From the NCBI GenBank assembly GCA_964251965.1, contig CAXULQ010000005.1, positions 124,001 to 188,000 on the forward strand: 64,000 bases of DNA, read 5' to 3'. A program made the position numbers and the translations under genes. Each line of letters starts with the position of its first letter. Position 1 is the first letter of the stretch. A model generated the notes under the pieces. That model did not search any database, was not told the origin of the DNA, and saw only the letters and a program-made list of their open reading frames with translations. Origin of the DNA: Mucilaginibacter_A sp964251965. Lineage in GTDB: Bacteria > Bacteroidota > Bacteroidia > Sphingobacteriales > Sphingobacteriaceae. Of this stretch, positions 16,302 to 25,383 are shown piece after piece.

Positions 16302-17624
16302 ATGAAACTCTACAGTACTAACAATAAAACCCACGAAGTATCTTTTCAGGAAGCTGTTTTTAACAGTTTGCCGCAGGATAACGGTTTGTATATGCCTGTG
16401 GAAATACCGCGTTTACCGGATGATTTTCTGGAAAATTTGCATCAGTATCCGTTGCCGGAAATTGCTTTTCGCGTAGCCGATAATTTGTTGCAAGGTATTA
16501 TTCCTGCGGAGGATTTGAAAGCGATTATTGATGATGCGATCAACTTCCCGGCACCGGTTGTTAAGCTGACGGAAGATAAATATGTGCTCGAACTTTTCCA
16601 CGGACCGTCATTGGCTTTTAAGGATTTTGGGGCGAGATTTATGAGCCGCGTAATGGCTTATTTTCTCCGCGAAGGCGAAAAGGAGCTGAACGTTTTGGTG
16701 GCCACTTCCGGCGATACCGGCGGCGCAGTAGCTTTGGGTTTTCTGGGCGTTCCGAATACGTTGGTTACAATTTTGTACCCGAAAGGAAAAGTAAGTTTGA
16801 TCCAGGAATTGCAGCTGACCACCAACGGACAAAACATTCGCGCCATCGAAATTGACGGTACGTTTGATGATTGCCAATCACTTGTAAAACAGGCTTTTGT
16901 GGATACAGAACTGAATGAAAAGTTCCGGCTGACATCTGCAAATTCCATCAATATTTCCCGTTTAATCCCGCAAACTTTTTATTATTTCAATGCGGTTGCA
17001 CAATTGCAGCATGGAGGCAAAACGGATGTTGTTTTTGCTGTTCCGAGCGGAAATTTTGGTAATATTGGCGCAGGTTTATTGGCCTGGAAAATGGGTTTGC
17101 CGGTAAAACATTTCATCGCCGCAACCAACGCGAATGATACGGTTCCAACTTTTTTAAACGGTGGCATTTATCAGCCTAAACCTTCGGTAGCAACCATTTC
17201 TAACGCGATGGACGTGGGCAATCCAAGCAATTGGGTACGGATTATGAATTTATTTCAGGAAGATCAGGCTGAAATTAGCAAACTGGTAAGCGGTTATAGT
17301 TTTAATGATGCGCAAACGGAAGATGCTATTCGTCAGGTTTTCTACATGCACAATTATGTGGTTTGTCCGCACACGGCTATTGCGTATTTGGCTTTGGAAG
17401 TTTGGCAGAAACAACATCCGCAGGAAAATAATACCGGCGTTTTCCTGGCAACTGCACATCCATGTAAATTCCCGGATGTTTTTACAGATGAAATTACTGC
17501 CGAAATTGAAATCCCGGAACAAGTTTTAGAATTGATGGATAAACCTAAAAAAGCTGATAAACTTGGAATGGGCTATGCTTCTTTTAAGGCATATTTATTG
17601 GCGGAGCAAGGGACCTCAATTTAG
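16302..17624 (+). CDS. thrC: Threonine synthase
   Basis: 440 residues. It converts O-phosphohomoserine to threonine with pyridoxal phosphate. The PLP lysine lies in FHGPSLAFKDFGARFM; VATSGDTGGAVALGFLG and the later VPSGNFGNIGAG loop bind cofactor and phosphate. The N-terminal YSTNNKTHEVSFQEAVF matches the microbial-type enzyme. Last gene of the operon. No strong terminator hairpin follows before the toxin-antitoxin module. Confidence 0.97.
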   Translation: MKLYSTNNKTHEVSFQEAVFNSLPQDNGLYMPVEIPRLPDDFLENLHQYPLPEIAFRVADNLLQGIIPAEDLKAIIDDAINFPAPVVKLTEDKYVLELFHGPSLAFKDFGARFMSRVMAYFLREGEKELNVLVATSGDTGGAVALGFLGVPNTLVTILYPKGKVSLIQELQLTTNGQNIRAIEIDGTFDDCQSLVKQAFVDTELNEKFRLTSANSINISRLIPQTFYYFNAVAQLQHGGKTDVVFAVPSGNFGNIGAGLLAWKMGLPVKHFIAATNANDTVPTFLNGGIYQPKPSVATISNAMDVGNPSNWVRIMNLFQEDQAEISKLVSGYSFNDAQTEDAIRQVFYMHNYVVCPHTAIAYLALEVWQKQHPQENNTGVFLATAHPCKFPDVFTDEITAEIEIPEQVLELMDKPKKADKLGMGYASFKAYLLAEQGTSI

Positions 17625-17679
17625 ATTTTTTGGTGGTAAAAGAAGTATATAAATGATGCGCATCAAGAATAATAGTGCG

Positions 17680-17687
17680 TATATTTG
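17680..17687 (+). promoter_or_regulatory. -7 box abutting the VapB-type antitoxin start
   Basis: TATATTTG fits TAnnTTTG exactly but ends only three bases before the ATG at 17691. If used, it would give a leaderless or almost leaderless mRNA. Confidence 0.35.
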
Positions 17688-17690
17688 GAT

Positions 17691-17936
17691 ATGAAAAGTA
17701 AAGTTAACCTTACGATTGAAAAAGATTTGCTTTCAGAAATCAAATCTTATGCCGCAGAAAAGCAGATAAGCATTTCGGAATTGGTAGAGCATCATTTTAA
17801 GCAGCTAACAAAACCTAAGAGGAAATCCAAAATATTTGATATGGTAGAAAATCTTGATATTAAAGAAAAATTTGAATCAATCCCTGATTTGAAAAAGGCA
17901 TATTACGAAGATAATGCTGCAAAGTATGGCTTCTAA
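17691..17936 (+). CDS. Antitoxin of a VapBC-type pair (ribbon-helix-helix-like)
   Basis: 81 residues from the ATG at 17691; a TTG at 17685 would add two residues but falls in the putative -7 box. The N-terminus KVNLTIEKDLLSEIKSYAAE plus ISISELVEHHFKQL has the strand-helix-helix pattern of DUF6364-like antitoxins. The C-terminus is charged, with a Tyr-rich tail, suited to toxin binding. The reading frame overlaps the PIN-domain gene by 11 bases, the classic layout for translational coupling. Confidence 0.82.
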   Translation: MKSKVNLTIEKDLLSEIKSYAAEKQISISELVEHHFKQLTKPKRKSKIFDMVENLDIKEKFESIPDLKKAYYEDNAAKYGF

Positions 17937-18348
17937 AATACTATTAGATGCCAACGTTTTAATTGATTTTTTACTAGAACGAGAAGGTTTTGAAGTATCT
18001 AAAAGGCTGTTAAATACAATTCTTTATCATCCCTATAAAGTATTCGTTACACCTGCTATTATTCACATTACTTCCCATTGGGTGAAGAAGTCGTTAGGTG
18101 TTGAAACTACAAAAATCTTATTGTTAGAGCTTTTAATAGATATAAATACCATTGATTGCAACCATAAAACGGCTATTTTGGCACTATCTTCAAACATGAC
18201 TGATGTGGAAGATGCACTGCAATATTATACTGCTTTGCAACACGGTTTGGATTTTGTTATTACACAAGACAAAAATTTCCAAAAGCAGGCTATTCCATCT
18301 CTTCCAATTTATTCTCCACAGGAGTTTTTGACAACTTTTATCGATTAA
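17926..18348 (+). CDS. PIN-domain ribonuclease toxin (VapC-like)
   Basis: About 140 residues from the ATG at 17926; an earlier in-frame ATG at 17914 would add four residues. The acidic PIN residues are in KILLDANVLIDFLLER, MTDVEDALQYYTAL and FVITQDKNF, giving the expected Asp/Glu set for Mg2+-dependent RNA cleavage. It lies immediately after its antitoxin. VapC toxins usually cut tRNA or rRNA; the target here is unknown. Confidence 0.87.
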   Translation: MASKILLDANVLIDFLLEREGFEVSKRLLNTILYHPYKVFVTPAIIHITSHWVKKSLGVETTKILLLELLIDINTIDCNHKTAILALSSNMTDVEDALQYYTALQHGLDFVITQDKNFQKQAIPSLPIYSPQEFLTTFID

Positions 18349-18354
18349 TTATTC

Positions 18355-18960
18355 ATGATCAACACCATCATTTTCGATTTAGGCAACGTTTTAATCAACT
18401 GGGAACCTAAACTTTTATACAACAAGATTTTCGATTCCGAAGAAAAAACTGATCATTTTATAGAAAATATTTGCACGCTGGCCTGGAATGAAGAACAAGA
18501 TGCAGGCCGGACTTTAAAACAAGGAACTGATATTTTAATTGAACAATATCCTCAGTATAAAACAGAAATCGAAGCTTATTACGACCGTTGGGAAGAAATG
18601 CTGGACGGTGCAATTGAAGGATCAGTAGAAATTTTTAGGCTATTAAAAGCCAGCGGAAAATATAAAATTTATGCGTTAACCAATTGGTCATCAGAACTTT
18701 TTCCTGTCGCCTTGCGCAACTTTGAATTTTTAAACTGGTTTGATGGCATTGTGGTTTCGGGCAATGAAGGCATCCGCAAACCGCATCCTGATTTTTTCCA
18801 GATTCTGTTTGACCGTTATCAAGTGAAACCGGAAGATGCTGTTTTTATCGATGATAATTTAAGAAATGTGGAAGCTGCGCGAAAATTAGGAATTCAATCC
18901 ATCCGTTTCACTTCCGCAGAACAACTGGAAAAAGAGTTACAGGATTTAAACATTTTGTAA
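18355..18960 (+). CDS. HAD-superfamily phosphatase, YihX-like
   Basis: 201 residues. The four HAD motifs are present: IIFDLGNVLINWEP (motif I, with the DLGNV form of the YihX/epoxide-hydrolase-like subgroup), ALTNWSSELFP (motif II), GIRKPHPDFF (motif III Lys) and VFIDDNLRNVEAA (motif IV). The alpha-helical cap between motifs I and II fits subfamily IA. Sugar phosphates are the usual substrates of this subgroup; the actual one is not known. It starts six bases after the toxin gene. Confidence 0.88.
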   Translation: MINTIIFDLGNVLINWEPKLLYNKIFDSEEKTDHFIENICTLAWNEEQDAGRTLKQGTDILIEQYPQYKTEIEAYYDRWEEMLDGAIEGSVEIFRLLKASGKYKIYALTNWSSELFPVALRNFEFLNWFDGIVVSGNEGIRKPHPDFFQILFDRYQVKPEDAVFIDDNLRNVEAARKLGIQSIRFTSAEQLEKELQDLNIL

Positions 18961-18976
18961 AACCTCAAATCCTGCA

Positions 18977-18990
18977 ATGCTTCTTTTATC
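18977..18990 (+). repeat. Copy of the dispersed ATGCTTCTTTTAYC word
   Basis: Exact 14-base match between the convergent HAD and metF genes, 10 bases before the metF stop codon on the other strand. Confidence 0.7.
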
Positions 18991-18999
18991 GACCTAAAA

Positions 19000-19953
19000 T
19001 CAAAACACTGCTTTTGCAATCCGTTTGGTTGGTTCTGCATTGCCCATCGTGTAAAAATGTAACACCGGCGCGCCCATTTCTTTCAGTTCTTTACATTGGT
19101 TAATCATCCATTCAATCCCAACTTCTTTTACGTCTTTTTCGGTTTTGCAGGCTTGTACCGCATCGCTTAAATCTTCCGGAATATCAATGTGAAATATTTT
19201 AGGCAGATTGACAAGCTGTTTGGAAGTTGTCAGCGGCTTTAAACCCGGAATTATGGGAATGTTAATATCGTTTTCGCGGCAGCATTTTACAAATTCTGCG
19301 TATTTGGAATTATCAAAAAACATTTGCGTTACCATAAAATCTGCGCCCAAATCAACCTTCTTTTTTAGAAACTGGAAATCAGTTTTCATGTTCGGCGATT
19401 CAAAATGCTTTTCCGGATAAGCAGCAATGCCAGTGCAAAAATCGGTTTTAAAAGCTTCGTGGTCTTCGTGCAGGTAAATGCCATTGTTCATGTTTTTTAC
19501 CTGCTCTAATAACTCGGTTGTGTATGTATGTCCGCCTGGTGTCGGCACAAAACCGGCATCGCCTTTTCGGGCATCTCCGCGTAAAACCAACACATTATCA
19601 ATGCCCAGAAATTGTAAATCGATCAGCGCATATTCGGTTTCTTCTTTGGTAAAACCTCCACACAATAAATGCGGAACGGCATCTACTTTATAACGGTTCA
19701 TGATGGCTGCACAAACCGCAACCGTTCCCGGGCGTTTGCGGTAAGTTAGTTTTTCCAGTAAACCGTTGGCGCGTTCTTTATAATAATGATCTTCACGGAG
19801 GGAAGTTACATCAATAAACGGCGGATTAAGTTCCATCAAAGGATCAATCGCATCAAAAATTCCCTGTATGCCGTGGCCCTTAATTGGAGGCAAAAGTTCG
19901 AAAGAGAAAAGAGTTTTACCAGTTGCGTTCTTAATATGATCAGTAATTTTCAT
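19000..19953 (-). CDS. metF: Methylenetetrahydrofolate reductase
   Basis: 317 residues, the length of bacterial MetF. It reduces 5,10-methylene-THF to 5-methyl-THF, the methyl donor used by MetH. The active-site FSFELLPPIKG (catalytic Glu), VTSLREDHYY-type substrate segment (here DVTSLREDHY), LVLRGDARKGD and DFMVTQMFFDN motifs are present. The gene follows metH on the minus strand with a 17-base gap, so both are probably controlled by the SAM riboswitch ahead of metH. Confidence 0.96.
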   Translation of the reverse strand: MKITDHIKNATGKTLFSFELLPPIKGHGIQGIFDAIDPLMELNPPFIDVTSLREDHYYKERANGLLEKLTYRKRPGTVAVCAAIMNRYKVDAVPHLLCGGFTKEETEYALIDLQFLGIDNVLVLRGDARKGDAGFVPTPGGHTYTTELLEQVKNMNNGIYLHEDHEAFKTDFCTGIAAYPEKHFESPNMKTDFQFLKKKVDLGADFMVTQMFFDNSKYAEFVKCCRENDINIPIIPGLKPLTTSKQLVNLPKIFHIDIPEDLSDAVQACKTEKDVKEVGIEWMINQCKELKEMGAPVLHFYTMGNAEPTKRIAKAVF

Positions 19954-19970
19954 TTATTCAGTTAGTATAA

Positions 19971-22900
19971 TTAGTAAGACAGATTTGGACTTAACCAGCG
20001 CTCTACCTCGTCTAAAGGCATCTGCTTCCTTTGGGCATAATCTTCAACTTGATCTTTGGTTATCTTGCCTAAACCAAAATATTTAGATTGCGGGTGGGCG
20101 AAGTAAAAACCACTTACTGAGGAAGCAGGCATCATCGCCAGGCTTTCTGTCAAGTACATGCCTGTATTTTTTTCCGCATCAAGTAATTTGAATAAAGTCC
20201 ATTTTTCGGTGTGATCCGGACAAGCTGGATAACCTGGCGCCGGACGAATGCCCTGATATTTCTCCTTGATCATGTCTTCGCTGCTCAAATGTTCGTCTTT
20301 GGCATAACCCCAATATTCGCGGCGGACTAATTCGTGCATTTTTTCGGCAAAAGCTTCTGCCAAACGATCTGCTAAAGCTTTGGCCATAATGCTGTTGTAA
20401 TCGTCGTGGTCTGCCTCAAACTTGGCTACCAATTCATCACAACCTAAACCTGTGGTAACAGCAAAACCGCCCCAGTAATCGGCAACGCCCGAAGTTTTTG
20501 GGGCGATAAAATCAGCAAGCGCATAATAAGGTTCGCCTTTGGGTTTTTCGGCTTGCTGGCGAAGTGTGTAAATCGTATCTAAAACTTTGGTACGGCTTTC
20601 ATCCGTGTATAATTCAATATCATCGCCCACAGAATTGGCTGGCCAGAAACCGATTACTGCGTTTGCCTGAAGCTGTTTTTGCGATACAATTTCTTTGAGC
20701 AAAACCTGTGCGTCATCAAACAGTTTTTTGGCTTCGGCTCCCACAAAAGTATCGCTGAATATCTTCGGATAACTGCCGCGCAATTCCCAAGTGTGAAAAA
20801 AAGGCGTCCAGTCGATGTACGGAAGCAAATCCTCCAGCGGATAATCTTTAATCGTTTTCGTGCCGAGGAAAGTTGGTTTTGGGGCGATATCACCGTCAAC
20901 ACTAAGCTGGAATTTTTGTGCCGATGCTTCTTTTACCGGCAAAAATTTCTTATCACTGCGTTTATTCAAATGTGCTTCGCGTGCTTTGGCATATTCTTCT
21001 TTGATGCCGCTGATGTATTCGCCGCGCTTTTCTTTGTTCATCAAACTGCTGCAAACGGTTACACTTCGCGAAGCATCCAAAACATGTATGGCTGCGCCGG
21101 AATAATTGGGGTCGATTTTAACCGCTGCGTGAATCCGCGAAGTTGTTGCGCCTCCTACAATCAGCGGAATAGTTAAGCCTTCTCGCTCCATTTCTTTGGC
21201 AAAATGCACCATTTCATCCAGCGAAGGTGTAATCAATCCGCTTAAACCGATGATATCCACTTTTTGCTTTTTAGCTTCTTCCAAAATGCGTTGCGCGGGA
21301 ACCATTACGCCGAGATCGATCACTTCAAAATTGTTGCAGGCCAAAACCACGCCCACGATATTTTTGCCGATGTCGTGCACATCGCCCTTTACGGTAGCCA
21401 TTAAAACTTTTCCGGCGTTAGCGCGGGAATCTGCTGCATCTCCTCCGGCAGCCAAGTTTCTTGCTTTTTCCGCTTCAATAAAAGGCAGCAAATAAGCAAC
21501 CGCTTTTTTCATCACGCGGGCAGATTTTACAACCTGCGGCAAAAACATTTTCCCGGCACCAAAAAGATCGCCGACTACGTTCATGCCGTCCATCAGCGGC
21601 CCTTCAATCACTTCCAGGGGTTTGTCGGCTTTCTGGCGCGCTTCTTCCACATCAGCATCCAGATATTCAATGATGCCTTTTACCAAAGCGTGCGACAACC
21701 GTTTTTCAACCGGTTCTTTGCGCCATTCTTCATCGCGCACTACTTCTTTTCCCTTGCTTTTTATGGTATCGGCGAAAGTAACCAGCCGTTCTGTTGCATC
21801 TTCGCGGCGGTTCAGCAACACATCTTCCACCAGTTCCAGCAAATCTTTCGGGATCTGCTCGTAAACTTCCAGCATCCCGGCGTTTACAATACCCATATCC
21901 ATTCCGGCTTGTATCGCATGATACAAAAACGCCGAGTGCATCGCTTCGCGTACCACATTATTTCCCCGGAAGGAAAACGAAATATTACTCACGCCGCCGC
22001 TAACTTTGGCCATCGGCAGGTTTTGCTTGATCCAGCGCGTGGCGTTGATAAAATCTACCGCATAATTATTATGCTCTTCCAAACCGGTGGCAACAGTTAA
22101 AATGTTAGGGTCGAAAATAATATCCTGCGGAGGAAAACCTAATTCATCAACCAAAATATCGTAGCTTCTTTTACATATCTCAATCCGGCGTTCGTAACTA
22201 TCCGCCTGGCCGTTTTCATCAAAAGCCATTACCACGGTTGCCGCCCCGTAATTCATGATTTTACGGGCGTATTCTTTAAACTTTTCTTCGCCTTCTTTCA
22301 GGGAGATGGAATTGACGATGCCTTTTCCCTGCAAACATTTCAATCCGGCTTCAATAACTGTCCATTTGGAAGAATCAACCATGATCGGCAGTTTGGAAAT
22401 GTCCGGTTCCGAAGCAACCAGATTCAGAAACTTCACCATTACCGCTTCCGAATCAATCATACCTTCATCCATGTTGATGTCGATTACCTGCGCGCCGCCT
22501 TCCACTTGTTGACGGGCAACGGTTAAAGCTTCTTCATAATTCTCCGCTAAAATTAGCTTGGAAAACTTGGGCGAACCGGTGATGTTGGTTCGTTCGCCAA
22601 CATTTACAAACATACTTTCCGGTGTGATCGTAACGGCTTCCAAACCACTTAAACGCATAAACGGTTCGATTTCAGGTTTTTTGCGGGGAGGATATTTCGC
22701 TGCTTTTTCAGCGATACATTTGATGTGTTCCGGCGTAGTTCCGCAGCAACCGCCAACAATATTTACGAAACCGGCTATCAGGAAATCTTCTACCAGATGT
22801 GCGGTTTCATGCGGAACTTCATCATAAGCACCAAACTCATTGGGCAAACCGGCATTTGGATAAGCGGAAATATACACGTTGGCTTTTTGCGAAAGTTCCT

Positions 22901-23693
22901 CCAAATGCGGGCGCATATCTTTGGCACCTAAAGCGCAATTTAAACCTACGGAAAGCAAATTTGCATGTTGAATGGAATTCCAAAAAGCTTCAACCGTTTG
23001 GCCGGAAAGTGTTCTACCCGAAGCATCCGTAATTGTTCCCGAAATCATGATCGGCAGCCTCACCCTAAATCCCTCTCCGGTGGAGAGGGACTTTGCCTGC
23101 AATTCGTCCATGTAGCGGTTGATCGCAAACAAAGCTGCTTTAGCGTTGAGCGTATCAAAAATAGTTTCAACTAAAAGCACATCTGCTCCTCCATCTACCA
23201 AACCGCGAACCTGATCGTAATAAGCGGCTTCCAGATCATCAAAACTAACCGCACGATAACCCGGATCGTTCACATCCGGCGAAAGGGAAGCTGTGCGGTT
23301 GGTTGGTCCAATAGCACCAGCTACAAAACGCGGTTTCTCCGGTGTTTTTAAATTGTATTCATCTGCAACTTCGCGTGCTATTTTTGCACCCTCAAAACTT
23401 AATTCGTACGCTAATTCTTCCAGATGATAATCGGCCAGCGAAATTACCTGCGTACTAAAAGTATTGGTTTCGATGATATCCGCACCGGCATCCAGGTATT
23501 CGGCGTGAATGGCTTTGATGATATCCGGCCGCGTGATGTTTAGTAAATCGTTATTCCCTTTTAAATCAGAACGGTGGTTGCGGAAACGTTCTCCGCGAAA
23601 ATCCTCTTCGGTTAATTGGTAACGCTGGATCATGGTGCCCATCGCGCCATCAATAATCAGGATGCGTTTTTGTAATTCTTGTTCGATGTTCAT
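19971..23693 (-). CDS. metH: Cobalamin-dependent methionine synthase
   Basis: About 1240 residues. The ATG at 23693 is chosen; the open frame reaches 23765, but that part is a repeat-rich leader. Domains in order: homocysteine-binding (GAMGTMIQRY; zinc Cys pair in VGGCCGTTPEHI), pterin-binding (VGERTNITGSPKF and later NISFSFRGNN), the B12 cap and B12 domain (GDVHDIGKNIVGVVL, with the cobalt-ligating His) and the AdoMet reactivation domain (RPAPGYPACPDHTEK). It transfers a methyl from methyl-THF to homocysteine. Copies of the dispersed word lie inside the gene at 20926 and 22164. Confidence 0.97.
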   Translation of the reverse strand: MNIEQELQKRILIIDGAMGTMIQRYQLTEEDFRGERFRNHRSDLKGNNDLLNITRPDIIKAIHAEYLDAGADIIETNTFSTQVISLADYHLEELAYELSFEGAKIAREVADEYNLKTPEKPRFVAGAIGPTNRTASLSPDVNDPGYRAVSFDDLEAAYYDQVRGLVDGGADVLLVETIFDTLNAKAALFAINRYMDELQAKSLSTGEGFRVRLPIMISGTITDASGRTLSGQTVEAFWNSIQHANLLSVGLNCALGAKDMRPHLEELSQKANVYISAYPNAGLPNEFGAYDEVPHETAHLVEDFLIAGFVNIVGGCCGTTPEHIKCIAEKAAKYPPRKKPEIEPFMRLSGLEAVTITPESMFVNVGERTNITGSPKFSKLILAENYEEALTVARQQVEGGAQVIDINMDEGMIDSEAVMVKFLNLVASEPDISKLPIMVDSSKWTVIEAGLKCLQGKGIVNSISLKEGEEKFKEYARKIMNYGAATVVMAFDENGQADSYERRIEICKRSYDILVDELGFPPQDIIFDPNILTVATGLEEHNNYAVDFINATRWIKQNLPMAKVSGGVSNISFSFRGNNVVREAMHSAFLYHAIQAGMDMGIVNAGMLEVYEQIPKDLLELVEDVLLNRREDATERLVTFADTIKSKGKEVVRDEEWRKEPVEKRLSHALVKGIIEYLDADVEEARQKADKPLEVIEGPLMDGMNVVGDLFGAGKMFLPQVVKSARVMKKAVAYLLPFIEAEKARNLAAGGDAADSRANAGKVLMATVKGDVHDIGKNIVGVVLACNNFEVIDLGVMVPAQRILEEAKKQKVDIIGLSGLITPSLDEMVHFAKEMEREGLTIPLIVGGATTSRIHAAVKIDPNYSGAAIHVLDASRSVTVCSSLMNKEKRGEYISGIKEEYAKAREAHLNKRSDKKFLPVKEASAQKFQLSVDGDIAPKPTFLGTKTIKDYPLEDLLPYIDWTPFFHTWELRGSYPKIFSDTFVGAEAKKLFDDAQVLLKEIVSQKQLQANAVIGFWPANSVGDDIELYTDESRTKVLDTIYTLRQQAEKPKGEPYYALADFIAPKTSGVADYWGGFAVTTGLGCDELVAKFEADHDDYNSIMAKALADRLAEAFAEKMHELVRREYWGYAKDEHLSSEDMIKEKYQGIRPAPGYPACPDHTEKWTLFKLLDAEKNTGMYLTESLAMMPASSVSGFYFAHPQSKYFGLGKITKDQVEDYAQRKQMPLDEVERWLSPNLSY

Positions 23694-23808
23694 GAGTTTT
23701 TCGGTTGCCAGTTGTGGTTGCCGGTTGCCTGTTTCAACTGGAAACACGCAACTGAAAACTAACAACTGATTTGGCTTATATCGAAATTCGGTTTTGGGTT
23801 CCTCTTTC

Positions 23809-23915
23809 GCTTATCTGTCTCAACCTTAAAACCGGTTTGAGTAGAATGCAGCACCTTGTAAGCACAGGTTGCCAAGACATCTTTGGGTCTAATCCCTCCG
23901 CCTTTCTCTATAAGC
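23809..23915 (-). ncRNA. SAM-I (S-box) riboswitch upstream of metH
   Basis: Read on the minus strand: P1 closes GCTTAT (23915-23910) with ATAAGC (23814-23809). Inside are AGAGAAAGG, the hallmark GGAGGGATTAGACCC, and CTTGGCAACC, then the P3/P4 region and GTTGAGACAG. These are the conserved S-box blocks. The leader then runs about 115 bases to the metH ATG through a repeat containing the hairpin CCAGTTG/CAACTGG (23708-23741), a weak candidate expression platform. No clean U-tract terminator is seen, so control may act on translation. Confidence 0.88.
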
Positions 23916-23976
23916 AGGGGCAAAGTTGCATAATAAAGCGGTAAGGTACAATAGTTGGAATGTAAAAGTGCTGCGT

Positions 23977-24579
23977 TCAGTTGTATATCCACAACAGCAA
24001 ACATTTATGCTGTTTTTGCAGCAAAGTATCAACCTGTTTCATGTTGTTATTAGATATGGCGGGGCAGCCCCAGCCTTCGGGAGTTCCATCAGGATACACC
24101 TCTTTTTCTGGCACTCTTTCCCAGGAATGGAGTACTACCTGTCGTTTTAAAGAGTTGCTGTTACTGGTGTCTAATCCGCTTAAAAAATATTTTACGTGCA
24201 TTCCCCAATTGCTATACCCCCTGCCGTGGATGACATATTTTCCCAATGCTGTACAATGGCTGCCATCCTTGTTACTAAATGAAGGTTTATCTTTCGACCA
24301 AACTCCTGACCAGGGATTACGGCCGCAACCATGACTAACTAATCCAGAAAGTAAAATGTTCTTTTTTTCGAAATCCCAAACCATAAACCGCTTTATGCCA
24401 GAAGGGACGCTCATGTCTATCAGGATGCAATAGCGGGTATTGTAGCCTTTTTGTTTACAAAAAAACAGCGCTTGTTTTGCTTTAAGCGCTGTTTTTATAT
24501 AGTCTATTTTAGGTTGACCAGCTATTGCACAAGTACAAAGCAGGAATGCCAGTACAAAGCAAAATGCTGTTTTTAGCAT
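23977..24579 (-). CDS. Secreted murein L,D-transpeptidase family protein
   Basis: About 200 residues from the ATG at 24579, where a signal peptide begins (MLKTAFCFVLAFLLCTCAIA). The upstream extension of the frame has no signal and would overlap the next gene. The domain is the YkuD_2-type catalytic domain: LVSHGCGRN, FSNKDGSHCTALGKYVI, then VLHSWERVP with the catalytic His and GWGCPAIS with the catalytic Cys. Likely forms or edits peptidoglycan cross-links, or attaches proteins. The gene is 61 bases from the SAM riboswitch P1 stem, in the same direction but upstream of it. Confidence 0.85.
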   Translation of the reverse strand: MLKTAFCFVLAFLLCTCAIAGQPKIDYIKTALKAKQALFFCKQKGYNTRYCILIDMSVPSGIKRFMVWDFEKKNILLSGLVSHGCGRNPWSGVWSKDKPSFSNKDGSHCTALGKYVIHGRGYSNWGMHVKYFLSGLDTSNSNSLKRQVVLHSWERVPEKEVYPDGTPEGWGCPAISNNNMKQVDTLLQKQHKCLLLWIYN

Positions 24580-24598
24580 TGAATTTTTGGAAATTAGC

Positions 24599-25336
24599 TT
24601 ATCTTCTTCTGCCGCCAAATACGCGAAGCAACATCAGGAAAAGGTTGATAAAATCGAGATATAAAGTTAAAGCACCCATGATAGACATTTTACCGGCAGA
24701 AGCTGTCCCGTATTCGATGCCTTCTCCAATCCTTTTTAATCGTTGTACATCATAAGCTGTTAATCCTACAAAAACAGCAACGCCGATGTAACTGATGATA
24801 TAATCCATTTGTACACTGTGCATGAAAAAGTTTACGAGAGAAGCTATAACAATTCCGATTAAAGCCATCCGTAAAATAGAACCAAACCCAGTTAAATCTT
24901 GATGTGTAGTATATCCTGCGATAGCCATCACCCCAAAAACTAAAGATGTTGTTAAAAACACTGTTCCAATTAAAGCTGAAGTGTAAACCAGAAAAATAAA
25001 GCTGAGACTTAAACCCATTAACGCTGCAAATGCAATAAACAAAACCAATAATACCGGATAAGCGATTTTGTTGATACCGAACGACATGATCAGAACGAAA
25101 GCCAGTGGTGCAAACATTACAATTGTACCTAAACCTGTATTTCGTCCAGTTTCCGGATCATGCAGCAGTTGAAATAAAGATAGATCGTGCGAGAAAATAT
25201 AAGCAGCGGCAGCAGAAATTGCCAATGCTACAAACATCCACATAAATACATTCGCCATAAATTTGCGGGTCGTATCTGCTGTGCCTTCCAGTTGGTTAAT
25301 GCTATTAAAATTGTATTCTGATTTTCTGGTTTCCAT
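24599..25336 (-). CDS. Bax inhibitor-1/YccA family membrane protein
   Basis: 245 residues with seven hydrophobic helices starting near residue 28. The family signatures are the ending segment YIGVAVFVGLTAYDVQRLKRIGEG, with the conserved Asp, and ALTLYLDFINLFLMLLRVFGG. Bacterial members may be proton-sensitive calcium leak channels; a function in this organism is not established. It precedes the transpeptidase gene by 19 bases on the same strand. Confidence 0.93.
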   Translation of the reverse strand: METRKSEYNFNSINQLEGTADTTRKFMANVFMWMFVALAISAAAAYIFSHDLSLFQLLHDPETGRNTGLGTIVMFAPLAFVLIMSFGINKIAYPVLLVLFIAFAALMGLSLSFIFLVYTSALIGTVFLTTSLVFGVMAIAGYTTHQDLTGFGSILRMALIGIVIASLVNFFMHSVQMDYIISYIGVAVFVGLTAYDVQRLKRIGEGIEYGTASAGKMSIMGALTLYLDFINLFLMLLRVFGGRRR

Positions 25337-25383
25337 TATTTTTTTATTTGATTTTTAGACAATTTGTAAGCGGAAAAGTTTAA

